Part shown: piece by piece, positions 33,359-43,715 of the stretch
Position numbering within the stretch: the first letter of the stretch is position 1
Layout of the letters: each line of letters starts with the position of its first letter
NCBI RefSeq assembly: GCF_028009165.1
Contig: NC_079246.1
Coordinates: 310,001-374,000, forward strand
Direction: 5' to 3'
Source of the DNA: Akanthomyces muscarius
Lineage: Eukaryota; Ascomycota; Sordariomycetes; Hypocreales; Cordycipitaceae
DNA length: 64,000 nt
Position numbers and translations under genes: made by a program
Notes under the pieces: model-generated
Told to the model about the DNA's origin: nothing
Database searches by the model: none
Seen by the model: only the letters and a program-made list of their open reading frames with translations

Positions 33359-35365
33359 TCATAGGGCAACAATAGGGCATCTACCCAAGTTTGTCACGTC
33401 AAACCAGCTCAGTGTATAGTCTCGCTTTTCCTCTCGCAGTGCCCACACTTGCCTCGCCATCTCCGCTACTGCGCCAAATGCCGGTATGCAAGTTCTTTCG
33501 CCCATCCGGACAAGCCAGTCATCTAGACCCTCACGAAGGAATGGCTCAATGGCTTCACACGCTGCTAAAAAGGCGGGCCAGAGCAGCGGTGCCGTTTCGT
33601 GTGGTTCGTCTGTCGCGGACAAGTTGGCTAGCACCTTTTGTACCCCATCTTGCAACATCAAGCCATTGATGTTCTGCACACGCCTGTAGTAAAATAAGAT
33701 GACAGCTTGATGAAACGTTGTGGCCAGACGGGGTATGATTTGGCCATCTGAGCTTGTTGCAGGGTGGTGACTGCCGACTGAGTGACGAGGAGCATCACAG
33801 TGGCTAGACTCACAAGGCAGCTTCCACGATAAGATGTTTTGCTCGAGAGCTTTTGTCCGCCGGCACAAGTTGGTAATCATGCCCACATCGACATTTGCGT
33901 CTCGATGCAGTAGCTCCTGCTCATTCGCCAGCCGGATCGTCTGCGACAGCAGACCCAAAAGGCTCTCCGGCAGTCCATATAACTCTGGAAACAGCGATTC
34001 CGTCCAGTCGCCCATCACTTCGAGGTGTACATCCTCGTACGCCGCTGGGGCAATTTTCTGGATGCTCATGCGCAGGTCCGACTCGGTGCTCTGGTCGGCC
34101 ACGCGAAAGCTTCGCAGCTTGTGCCTCGACTCTTCCGTAACCAAGCTCATCCGTGAGCCCGGCCGCGCAGGACAGATGTTCCGCAGTATGCAGCCGCATG
34201 TACTCTCGGTCATGATTCGGAGGTACGTGTAGACGTGATGAAGCGTGCGTAGCTGCAATGTTTTGTGTGATTTCAGCAGTCCGCGTGTGCGAATGAGATA
34301 CTCGGCTTCCAAGAGAAGATATTCTGCCTCGTTGTACTTGGCACACCGTATCTGCGATACGAGAGATTAGCTCGGGCTCACACGCAGGCAAAAATGGGGG
34401 CAAACATGCCTCGAGCATAGTCATGGAGAGCAGCGCCATTAACAGCTCTTCGTAGTTTGTCTGCGTCAGTGACAGTATCTCCTCTTGTATGGCAATATCG
34501 AGGTGCTGCCGCGCCTCTTGCTTGTACTGTTCGCCCAGCTCGGCCCACTTGGCACCAGAAGCTGTGTCGCGAGACGCGAGGTGAAAACAGCTCGACGCCA
34601 ACAGGGAGTTAAGTAGTGATAGGTCCGTGGGTGCGGGGACACTGCGAAGCCGCAGCTCTTCGTATGTTGCCTCTGCTGCGGGAGCATGTATGTTTTGCCA
34701 AGGGCAGATGGTGGTATCGCGCCGCGTTGCATGCGAAAACGAAACTACATGGCTCTTGAAGTATTGAAGGAGAGTCGGTGTTCGCTCTGCGGCACTTTGA
34801 GGAGACGGCCTGCTTGTCGGTGCACAATTCGACTGCGATGCCATGTTCCCAGCTTCAGCGTGGTACTCATGGCCATGGTCAGGGAGTGAAGATGAAATCT
34901 CAGAAGATTGTCTAGTTTGCATATGCAGCACGCCAAATGGCCCATGAAAGCGATCATTTGGTAGAGATGCGGGTCGTATGGCCATTGACGGCTCTGTCTC
35001 CTCAACATCCAGCCCATCCAAGGCTTTGCCGACGGTCAGCCGCCCGAGACTGACAGACATCATCTGTGTCATGGCCATTTGCTGCGACTCTAATTCCACG
35101 CAATCAGCTTCTCGCTCACTCGCATCTTCTAGAAGGCGTGCTGCATACCTGCAAACAAGGCCCGGCGGAAAGTCGCATCATCACCACCTTGCGCGCCAGC
35201 GTTTGTCCACTTGAGCGATGGCCGGTACCCTGGACAAGCTACACCGAATGACACGCACGTCTGGCATGCTGGCCGCGCTTCGTCACATTTGAGATGTCGT
35301 TGGCGGCATGTGCCGCAGCCTGTTAGCGAGCGATTCCGCTTCACATCTTTGTGCTTGCTTTTCAT
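33359..35365 (-). CDS. Zn2Cys6 transcription factor, Fungal_trans_2 (DUF3468) type
   Basis: Three minus-strand exons (35149-35365, 34410-35089, 33359-34351) encode 629 residues. The zinc cluster has cysteines 17, 20, 27, 34, 37 and 44 within GCGTCRQRHLKCDEARPAC, the signature of the regulators related to Arg81 and Ugа3-like factors. The rest matches Fungal_trans_2: YNEAEYLLLEAEYLIRTRG, LHHVYTYLRIMTEST, and a C-terminal TTFHQAVILFYYRRVQ. The second intron (34352-34409, 58 bases) needs a GC donor, GAG|GCATGT, with a GCTAATC branch and CAG acceptor; a GT donor cannot restore the frame. The first intron is a normal GTATGC...TAG. A nuclear role is expected; targets cannot be inferred. Overall exon sum and domain continuity support the model. 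Confidence 0.86.
34352..34409 (-). other. GC-AG intron
   Basis: Intron with donor GCATGT, branch-like GCTAATC and acceptor CAG within the Zn2Cys6 gene. It is inferred because the two flanking exons carry strongly conserved sequence in different frames and no GT site in the right phase exists. Confidence 0.7.
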
Positions 35366-36051
35366 AGTGTTAAAGAAGCAGGTTATGCCAGTCAAAGAAA
35401 ATGTCGTGTCGTGCCCATGGAGTGGAGATTTGTCAGCGATCAAAACCACAGCGGAGTGCAGGGCACAGAGAGTGCAATGCTGCCAAACTGGGGAAACCAT
35501 CAAAGAAGAATTCAGAAACAAAGAATTCAAGTACGGAGAGAGATCAACCAAGAAGCACCCATATTTTTAGTTTCGAGAGGAATTAATCCCTCTTCTTCAA
35601 TCCAGCCTGGTGCTAGAAAGCCAAAGTAGCTTGCTTACACTGCAGCTACGTAGATGGCTTGTAATAGCGGCGGCGGTCGACCAGAATCAGCATGTTAAGA
35701 ATCCAAAGACGAGAGACCTTCCAATATCCTGTCCGGCCCAAAATAAGCAGTAGGGGCATTTATCCTTGCCCATCAGTTTTGCACAAAATTGCAGCATATC
35801 TTTTCCGTTGTAGGCGCCGCATCGGCAGCTGCCACACCCACACGCCTCGTTTCCCCAGACCCAGAGATATTACTACGGCGCGGAGCCGGAGCCGGGCCCC
35901 GCCTCCCAACGAAAAAGGCGCGCCCGTCTTTTGACTTGATATCCACATCCTCAGTACTCTCTATACATCACGCTCTATTCTCCTTTCAGCTAATTGGCCC
36001 CTTCACTTTCCGTTTTGTCTACTTCAAGTACCGTCCCGCCCCTTGCTGTAA
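35366..36051. promoter_or_regulatory. Divergent promoter region
   Basis: Separates the regulator (-) from the YCII-domain gene (+). Small frames extend upstream of both starts but are not conserved-looking. No TATA box is certain. Confidence 0.4.
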
Positions 36052-36566
36052 ATGGCCTCTCGCATCGCCGCCACCGCAAAGCACCTTGTCCGCACCATGT
36101 CCACCACCACCGCCCCCGCCAAGTTTGAGTTTCTCGTCATCGTGCCCGACAAGCCCGGCACGTTGCAGAAGCGCCTCGAAGTTCGCGCGTACGTTTATCC
36201 TTCTGCTCTTTCCCAGCTCACATCCCGCATCAAACTGACTAAACTCATCAGCGCGCATCTATCCGCCGCCAAGGCCCAAGTTGAGAATGGCACCTACACC
36301 ATGGGAGGTGAGACGCATATCCCAAATCATATACATCATATGTGGCCTTCTGACAAGTAGAAACAGGCGCTGTGCTCAACAGCGTCCCCGAGGGTGCCGA
36401 CCCATCCAAGTTCGACTTTCACGGCAGCTCTTTGGTCGCGGTGGCCGAGTCCAAGGAGGCCGTGCTCGAGCAGCTCAAGAACGACGTCTACGTGACCAGC
36501 GGTGTCTGGGACCTCGAAAAGGCCCAAGTCTTTCCCTTTCTCTGCGCCTTCCGCACCGCCAAATAA
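36052..36566 (+). CDS. YCII-related domain protein
   Basis: Three exons (36052-36188, 36252-36307, 36367-36566) encode 130 residues. The fold is the ferredoxin-like alpha+beta barrel of the YciI/YCII family: FEFLVIVPDKPGTLQKR near the start, AHLSAAKAQVENGTYTMGG in the middle and FHGSSLVAVAESKEAV followed by WDLEKAQVFPF at the end. The family includes small putative enzymes with a conserved His-Asp pair; fungal members are uncharacterised. The first 20 or so residues (basic, serine-rich, no acids) could be a mitochondrial targeting sequence; ATG codon 16 gives a shorter cytosolic form. The introns (63 and 59 bases) have a CTGAC-like branch and good ends. Confidence 0.85.
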
Positions 36567-36984
36567 TTTAGTCATAGCTTCTCGAGCAATGGACAAAGTA
36601 TCATATAGAATCTGACAACGAACTAGAGTTGTGTCTTTGTATTCCCCAACATACTGCCGAGGTGGATTCATTCCTTGGCTGTAACGATACTATAAAGATA
36701 ACATGCCCGCATCTTTCCTCCGTACAAACAAGAAAAAAGAAAGGTGCCACGAGTGCGCCCCAGCGCAGCTGACTAGTCGCACCCCCATTGCTGGATTAGC
36801 CTCCCAAGTCTTAACACAGTATCTGTAACCTTGTTACTTTCGCCTCAAGCCCCTCCAGGTGTCCAAAATCAAGGGCAGAGCCTGCCTCTCAGGATAGGAA
36901 ATGGATAATCCGCAAATAAAATTAAGGTCCGCAATAACATAATTAAAAGAAAAGTACCGTCGCTTAAGCTTGAGAAATGGTCAT
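36567..36984. other. Convergent 3' region
   Basis: Contains the 3' ends of the YCII-domain gene (+) and the DUF2408 gene (-). AATAAA-like motifs occur near 36,915. No coding frame. Confidence 0.5.
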
Positions 36985-38554
36985 TCACTGCCCACTGGAC
37001 GCAACGTCTTCGTCAGCAGCCACTCGCAGGTCGTAGTTCAAGTCGAAACACTCGGCAAGCAGTTCCGAAACACTGCTTTGTCCCTCGGGGATGTCGCCAT
37101 TGACGACAAATTTCCCATCCACGCGCATATTATCCAAGGAGGCGAGCTGCCAGCCATTAGTTTCCAGTCAGTCCCAAGCCAGAGTTTACGAATTGGACTC
37201 ACCTTCATGCTATAAGGATACAGCTCCCGGACAGACGACACGCCGCCGTTGTTCTTGACTTCGAGCAGACAGCGCTTGAGCGTCTGCAGCTGGTTGTAGA
37301 TGGGCAGGAGCGCCTCAGAGACCGGCTCCGAGGACAGGATAAACGAGTAAATGTAGGCGTAGCTCCGGCGAATTAGGTACAGCATGGTGCGCTGCGTCCA
37401 CAGGTCGGCGGGGCGGTTCTTGTCGTCGAAAAAGTTGCCGTTTTGCCGGCTCTCGTCAATCTTGTCGAGTTTGCGCTGAAAGTCGTACAGGTCCGTCTCG
37501 CGCAGCGACCAGGCTTGTGTGAGGGATAGCTTCTCCAGCTCGTTGCGGATGCCGACGAGCGTGCGGTACGTTTCACGGAACGGCTCAGGAACGTCGCCCT
37601 TTCTGCATGATTTGTTAGCGGGTGGCCTAGTTGTCATCGAGATGGAATACATGCCGTTCCAGCACAATCTCGGACCAGCGAGAGCACTTGTCGTAAACTT
37701 CTTGCATGGTGGCAGCTCCTGGCGATTCTGAGCCTGCGACGCAGAATTTGCCTCCATCGTTCTTTTCGCCAATCTCGTGCAGCTGCTTCTGCAGCTTCTG
37801 GACTTCGGTTGAGGAGAACTATTGCGCCATGTCAGCCTCAATCCTCCCTACCGGGCCATGAAGCACTCACCTTGGATCTGGTATTAGCATAGGAAATGGA
37901 GCGCAGGATCGAAATCATCTTTTCGTAGGTGGGAAGCGAAGACTCGTCCAGAGTGCTGAGGCGCTTCTGCAGTTTGGCCAGCGTTGCGGTGCATCGCTCA
38001 ACACGCTTCGACAGGAGCTCCAATAGGTACGGCGAGTGCTGCGGGCCTGGCGTATCAGCGTTACCCGAGCGGCTAATATTGGTGTTCAGTTGCTCCAGTG
38101 TGGCCTTGATGCTCTCGAGATCCTTGGACGAGTAAAGGTTGGCCTCGCAGAGGTGGTCGAGCAGTCGCTTGATCGTTGACGTAAGCGCATAGGTAGCGGG
38201 GGCCTCGTCGTTCCGGCCGATGGTCAGGTAAAAAAGCGACAGGAGCTGGAAGCAGCCCTCGAGCACCTTGTCCACTGCGGAGAGGAGCGGGTTAGCATGC
38301 ATGATCATTGATCTGGCGGAGCGCGCCGAAATGTTACCTCTGTTCTCATCAGTTGCGCCGGTCTCTGCGCGGATGGCGATGAGATCCTTGACTTGCGCAA
38401 TGGTCTGGTCGTAGAGGGGCAGGATGTCTTGACTGCGGATATATGTGGTTCTGTCTTGCTTGAGCAGGAGGAGCTTGTCGCGAATCTCAGTGAGGTGCTG
38501 GAGGATGGCCAGCTCGCGGGCATCGCGCGGCATGGGTATCGCGGGGGTTTCCAT
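36985..38554 (-). CDS. cub1: DUF2408 protein, UPF0662/CUB1 family
   Basis: Five minus-strand exons (38338-38554, 37871-38274, 37655-37818, 37203-37602, 36985-37146) encode 448 residues. The protein matches the DUF2408 family, which includes yeast Cub1 (YPL260W) and S. pombe UPF0662 proteins: ATYALTSTIKRLLDHLCEAN, the YDKCSRWSEIVLERKGDVPE segment, LYLIRRSYAYIYSFILSSEP and the C-terminal VDGKFVVNGDIPEG with LLAECFDLNYDLRV. It is helical and soluble; yeast Cub1 has been linked to copper, proteasome and DNA-damage phenotypes, but its activity is unknown. The third intron (37603-37654, 52 bases) uses a GC donor (GAACG|GCATGT) with a GCTAAC branch 12 bases before the acceptor. No GT donor in the needed phase exists. 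The gene is divergent from the ribosomal P1 gene. Confidence 0.88.
37603..37654 (-). other. GC-AG intron
   Basis: Donor GCATGT, branch GCTAAC, acceptor CAG; splicing joins GAA-CG to A-AAG and restores the conserved IVLERKGDVPEP sequence. The same donor hexamer as the intron at 34352-34409. Confidence 0.78.
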
Positions 38555-39555
38555 TTTTGCGACTGTCCAAAGGCGAAAGAAAGCAGCTGGTTGCTGAGGT
38601 GGGCGACTATAATAAGGTATGCATAAAATCACCGAACGATAGGCGACCAAGGGAATGCAGGTTCGGTTCGTAGGAAGGAAAAGGCTACACAGCAAGGTGA
38701 TGTTGAAAGAAGGATCTGGAGAATGTTCCAGCGTTTCCGAGGAGGGTGGCGTGGGGTAAGTTGGTCGCTTGGAGGGGCAGACAGAGATAGGCTTCTCGCC
38801 GCTTTATAGTGCAATATGATAGTTTCCTATGTCGGATCAGTCACCCAGGTTTCATGCAATGGAGAAACGGTCAAGACGAGAATATTCAGATTGGGAGCGT
38901 CCTGCCGAGAAGTGCATATGCGCCTAAGCGTTGGTTGAGCGGACCACCGTGCTGCAACTCTGCTGGCTTGCCATCGTTTTTTACGAGTCGCAAGCAGCGG
39001 ATGATGCAACTCTGGGTCGCAGGTGGCAGAGCTGCTTCTGCTCCAGCGGGGGCAGCCCTGTAACCAGTGGAGCGACCAGGGTCATACAGCGCTGTGCTAA
39101 GGCTGTCTTGGCTGGTCGCAGCGCTGAAAGCATCCACGGGCAGCGCAACAGTGGGTTGCTGGATCCAGTCTTTGTTCAGCCATGACTGTTGATTGGCTGT
39201 GGCCCTGTCAACCAATCAAGCATATTTACTCACCGAGCGGTGGAGACTCCAGGTGAGTGGAGTCCAGCCACACGCTACAGGCGCAAGCCACAGACATGAT
39301 GTCGTTCGTGTGGCTTACCCTCCAGCACCACGGAGAAACTATTGTTGCGCCTGCCCACTCTTAGGTCTTGAAGCCCTTTCTGTGGGAATTTCGCCCGTGT
39401 GCCTGGTGAATTTTCTTGTGGCCCTAGCCCGCTTACAGGCAAGCGAAGCGACTCCACGACCTCTTCCCAAACCCACACCAACGGATTTGCGCCTTTGGAC
39501 TGTCGAGACTTCCTTTTCCACGTTCAACTACACATCACCACAACCAACCGTCACA
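38555..39555. promoter_or_regulatory. Divergent promoter region, DUF2408 and P1 genes
   Basis: The right half should drive the highly expressed ribosomal P1 gene. The 3' end of the interval is pyrimidine/ACC-rich near the P1 start. Small frames on both strands have no support. Confidence 0.45.
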
Positions 39556-40290
39556 ATGTCCACCTCCGAGCTCGCTTCTTCCTACGCGGCCCTCATCCTT
39601 GCCGACGATGGCATCGAGATCACCGTATGTTTTTGAAAATCGCAGCAATACAATGGTTTCGCTGTTTCGGGTTCGACGACTTTTGTTCGCTTTGATCGAA
39701 GGGAAAAGACGTGGCTTGGGATTCAGGCGGGGACAGTGCTTTCCACAACGACACTCCAGGACGAATTCCCAATCTTCGCTACGGCTTGTCTCGACCGATT
39801 TGCAGCTTTAAAATCGATTCAGTGCCCGTCTTTTCCTCCGATTTATAGCGACTCGAACACTGCGATCAGAAACACAAACCACATGCTGCCTGGCTTTGTC
39901 CCATCCAATACTAATGCTCTCCAGGCCGACAAGCTTCAGGCTCTGATCAAGGCCGCCAACGTCGAGGTTGAGCCCATCTGGACCTCCATCTTCGCCAAGG
40001 TACGACCATTCCGATGAACCCCGCGCTCGCTCGCGCGTCAAACCCGCGACTACACCCGAGCAAGGAATCGCTGGAACACGAAATGCTAACTGGCTTGCGC
40101 TGCACAGGCTCTCGAGGGCAAGGACGTCAAGGATCTCCTTGTCAACGTCGGCTCCGGTGGCGGTGCCGCCCCCGCTGCCGGCGGTGCTGCCGCTGGCGGT
40201 GCTGCTGCCGCCGACGCCCCCGCCGAGGAGGCCAAGGAGGAGGAGAAGGAGGAGTCCGACGAGGACATGGGATTCGGTCTCTTCGATTAA
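39556..40290 (+). CDS. rpp1: 60S acidic ribosomal protein P1
   Basis: Three exons (39556-39624, 39925-39999, 40108-40290) encode 108 residues. With P2 and P0 it forms the flexible stalk of the large ribosomal subunit that recruits and activates translation GTPases. The N-terminal dimerisation helices ([20 protein letters not shown]) are followed by an Ala/Gly-rich hinge, an acidic stretch and the universal C-terminal motif [13 protein letters not shown]. The first intron is 300 bases, by far the largest found here, and the second 108; long introns near the start are common in fungal ribosomal-protein genes and may carry regulatory information. Length and C-terminus are standard. P1 rather than P2 is chosen because of the [12 protein letters not shown] start. 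Confidence 0.96.
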
Positions 40291-40776
40291 AGAACCAACC
40301 TCTCATGAACCAAAAAAAAGCCTTCGACGAACTCTCTTCTTTGCTTCCTTTTGTAAACTTTTCCACCACACTGCATGGCTTCGGGCGGATTTCGAATCGA
40401 TCATACAGGATTATGGGAAAGAGGCCACGATATATCCTACGGGCCTTGGGCAGAGTAGCTTTCTTCCATGCGGTAATGCGATGAAATGCTTCTGAAAGAA
40501 CCGTTTTTTAATGGAGTTATTTACGCGCGGCGGGGTTAGAATATAAAAAAACAGTTGGTCTGTTTGACAAAAAAAAGTGAAGACAACACAACCTGGCCCC
40601 GGCAAACCGTGATGCATGATGTCATGTGAACCCATTCATTATCTCGTGCTCAGAGCTACCATTTCTTGTGATCTTACGCCGTCTACTCTGTACCATGTGA
40701 AAAGATGTATTTATGAAGCCGCGTCTCTTGGTACACCAGCTTTGGTGACGGGCAGCGGTGGCAGAGCAATCATTTG

Positions 40777-40937
40777 TCAGTCCTGGCAAACCGAGATACG
40801 CGATGCTGTGTGATGTGAAGTCGGTTATTCTCTGGTGCAATGAGGTATCATTTAACAGTTCAGTCCTGCCAACCCGAGATACGCGATGCTGTTTGATGAG
40901 AAGTCGTTCATTCTCTGGTGCAATGAGGTATCATTTA
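40777..40937. repeat. Two-copy tandem repeat, 83-base period
   Basis: Copy 1 begins at 40777 and copy 2 at 40860. They share TCAGTCCTG, CCGAGATACGCGATGCTGT and TTCTCTGGTGCAATGAGG with few differences, so the duplication is fairly recent. Confidence 0.85.
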
Positions 40938-40966
40938 TTCTGTTATTCTGTTATTCTGTTATTCTG
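40935..40966. repeat. TTATTCTG microsatellite, four copies
   Basis: Four perfect copies of TTATTCTG directly at the end of the second copy of the 83-base repeat. Confidence 0.9.
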
Positions 40967-41173
40967 CCCTCTACTCTGCAAGAAAAAGCCAATGTCAAGT
41001 CGCGACACTTGCTGTAACAACTTTTTTCTACCTCGCGCTTCTCAATCTATGACGCCTGCGAGCACATGCCAACTACTACAACTCTTATCCATCAACGCCT
41101 AACACGTAATTCGCTAAAATGAAGCTCCCCCCACCCCAAATGCATCGTGACCACTGTTCCCTGGGACCACAGT

Positions 41174-42343
41174 CTATTTCACAATCAGAGCCGCGTTGGG
41201 CACGAGGCCCGCCTCCTTGAGCGTCTTGGACATGTCAATGTCGCCCTGGAACGTCTGCCGGGGAAACGTCGTCGAGAAGCTGCTGACCTCGGTGCCCGTC
41301 TCGCTTTGCACGGCCTGGGCCAGCTCAAACAGCGTCGTCTCGGCCGGCAGCGTCTTCATGATGTTTCCGCTGGGCGTCTGCAGCCGCAGACGGGCCTCGT
41401 TGTGGTTCGCCTTGGGCTTGGGCGCCGCGGCAACGGCAGCAGCAGGCACCGGGACGGCGGCGGTGGCCTCTGGTGCTCTGCCCTCGCGCGCCGCCTTGGC
41501 CTCGTCGGCCTTGCGCTTGCGCTCGGCCTTGTCGGCCTCAATCTTGGCCTTGATGCGCTTCTTGGCCTCAATGTCGTCGAGCTTCTCCTGACGCTTGCGG
41601 GCGGCCTCTTTGATCTGCTCCTTGCGCTGCAGCTCCTCCTTTGCGTCCTGCGACTCCTTTGTAGACTTTTGTCGGATTTGCTAGTAGTTTTCCCCCTGTT
41701 AGCAGCGTACTTGATGCACAATCATGCCGTCGGGGTGTGAGTGTGTGTGTCCTTACCTCGTTGCGCTTGTGGTCTTCCTTGTCTTGGATGGACTGGGTGG
41801 CGCGCTTGGCCTGCAAGCGCTCTCGTAGCTCCTGGAGTCTGGCCTTCTTCTCGTCTTCGGTGAGGGGGGCGATTTCTTCTGTGGATTCGGAAAAGTCGGT
41901 ATGCTCGCTGTCAGGTCGGACCAGTCAGCGCGGGGTTTCTTTCAGAGGATATACGTAAAACGAACGTCTTGCTGGCGTGGAAGCTGGCCAGATCTGGGTT
42001 TCTAAACTTCTTGCCGCACTCATTGCAGACTAGCGACTTTGCGGTGGCACCGCCCTCGAGCTCTGCAATCTGGGCTTTGGTGTCGGCATCGTCCTCCGCG
42101 TCGTCATTAGCCTTGGTCGCGGCTTCGGCCTGGATATCCTCGATCGACTTGTCCTGGTTGTCCTCGAGCCATTGCAGGGCACCCTGGACTGTATTGCGTT
42201 TCGTGTTAGCTTCTTGTGTCAAATGGAGGTGGCGTGGCCAGCGGTGGGAGGATCGGCGTACGTCCTCCGGTCTTTTTGACGGCGATTTCGGCACGGGCCT
42301 TGTCGAAGCCCATGTCGAGAAGTTGATCCAGATCAGAAGGCAT
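41174..42343 (-). CDS. UBA-UBX protein with C2H2-like zinc finger
   Basis: Four minus-strand exons (42262-42343, 41966-42188, 41757-41907, 41174-41680) encode 320 residues. An N-terminal UBA domain (about 1-42, LDQLLDMGFDKARAEIAVKK) binds ubiquitin. A C2H2-type motif follows (CNECGKKFRNPDLASFHASK then H, i.e. C-x2-C-x12-H-x5-H), then a long charged coiled-coil-like helix, and a C-terminal UBX domain (about 240-320, RLRLQTPSGNIMKTLP to LVPNAALIVK) that docks on Cdc48/p97. The architecture corresponds to the UBXN1/SAKS1 group, so it likely links ubiquitylated proteins to Cdc48 in the cytosol. The first splice gives KTGG-LQGALQWLED. Introns are 58-76 bases. Confidence 0.9.
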
Positions 42344-43715
42344 TGTGATTGTTTTTGTCGGTACGGAAGCGGGTAGTGTTGCGTGAAGAGGGCAACCGAT
42401 GTTGTTTGAGACTGAGGAGCTCCAAGTAGTGGGGTAGCGACAGCGCAGGGAGTGACGTTGTGCGGAGAGTTGCGCTAGCGGCGACGGAGATGTTAGGCAG
42501 CACAGTGACGTGAATAGATGGTGGTTGGAGAATTGCAGTATATTTATATGTATTGCGTTGAATAAATTGTGGATGAAATACGGTTTGGTAGGCGCATTGA
42601 TGACTTTGGTGGCTTTAGTCGATGGCAGCAGGGAGCCTGTCACTGAGTCGACTGTCGCCGGGCTTTTCACTTAGAGTTATCCATGCAGACTATCCGATCA
42701 AGCACAGATCATTTGCTAGGATGCAGTTGCAGTGCTACGTATACCTATCTAGACAGTACCTAGACATGGACCAGAAAGGCTGAAAAAGTACTCAAAGCGT
42801 GGTTGGCCTGCAGTGCAGCTTAGAAATACAAAGCACACAAACACCAAGACAGTCTGACAAGGTGTGGCAGCATCCTGCTGCACTGGAAGATGCGCTGTTA
42901 GAGGTTGACAGCAGCCAATGCCTTGAAACATGTGATGAGGTCACCAATAAACGCCACTGTTGTTGGGAGGGATGTATCAGCACAGCGTCATACGCCTTTG
43001 GGGTATTATTTCCAGCTAAAAAATCGCCCTGCACACAATTCTCTTGTGTGGTGTTTTGGGGGGAATTACAGTTTGCAGCTACAGGGCTAGATTTTCATAT
43101 CAAAGTTTACCTATTGTTCACCTCTATTTACCGTGTCCTGCCCAGCGTCCTGGGTAGCGTTACGTCAGTACACCCTAGGTAACCTAGGCACCTAGCGCCG
43201 CAAAGCCCAACGCAGCTGGCTTCCAGCCTTTGGCCTTCCAGGGCACAGGGCGTGCTTCTTGGTGCTCGGCTAAGGTGGCAGCAGCGAACGTGTTAGCTGG
43301 CTTCACGCCCAAACCAAAGACGCTCCGAGGTCCCTCCTCCGCCCTCCGCTCCCCCAAGCTTCTGAAGCACATCCGACAAACGCCTCCCGCCCCAGCTTCC
43401 AAGCTTTTCTTCCCCTCCTCTCCATCTTCCTGTAATCCTTTCGCAGACCGTCATCGTATTTCTGCTTCCCCTCCCCCCAGTCATTATATCTTCGTCGCAT
43501 TCGCTCTCCGTCCTTGCTTCAACGGCCCGTGAACCCGAACCCCACGAGCCCGCGTCCGTCCTCTGCTACGCCACGCCACGCCCACCACCGCGCAGCGCCG
43601 CCCTGCCTACCAGTACAACCACCACCCCGGCTAACGACTCCTTGCCCTCGGCCACCTCGTCATTCGCTTCCCGCCCGTCCCAACCTCATATTGCGACGCA
43701 ACACAACCGCCCATC
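42344..43715. promoter_or_regulatory. Divergent promoter region, UBX and VAP genes
   Basis: 1.37 kb between divergent starts. The right third (about 43,320-43,700) is strongly C/T-rich on the plus strand, as expected for the VAP gene's leader. No coding frame is supported; those present overlap on both strands. Confidence 0.45.

Larger units (their letters stand above)
40291..41173. other. Convergent intergenic region with tandem repeats
   Basis: 3' ends of the P1 (+) and UBX (-) genes. Contains an 83-base duplication and an 8-base microsatellite (listed separately). No gene. Confidence 0.55.
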
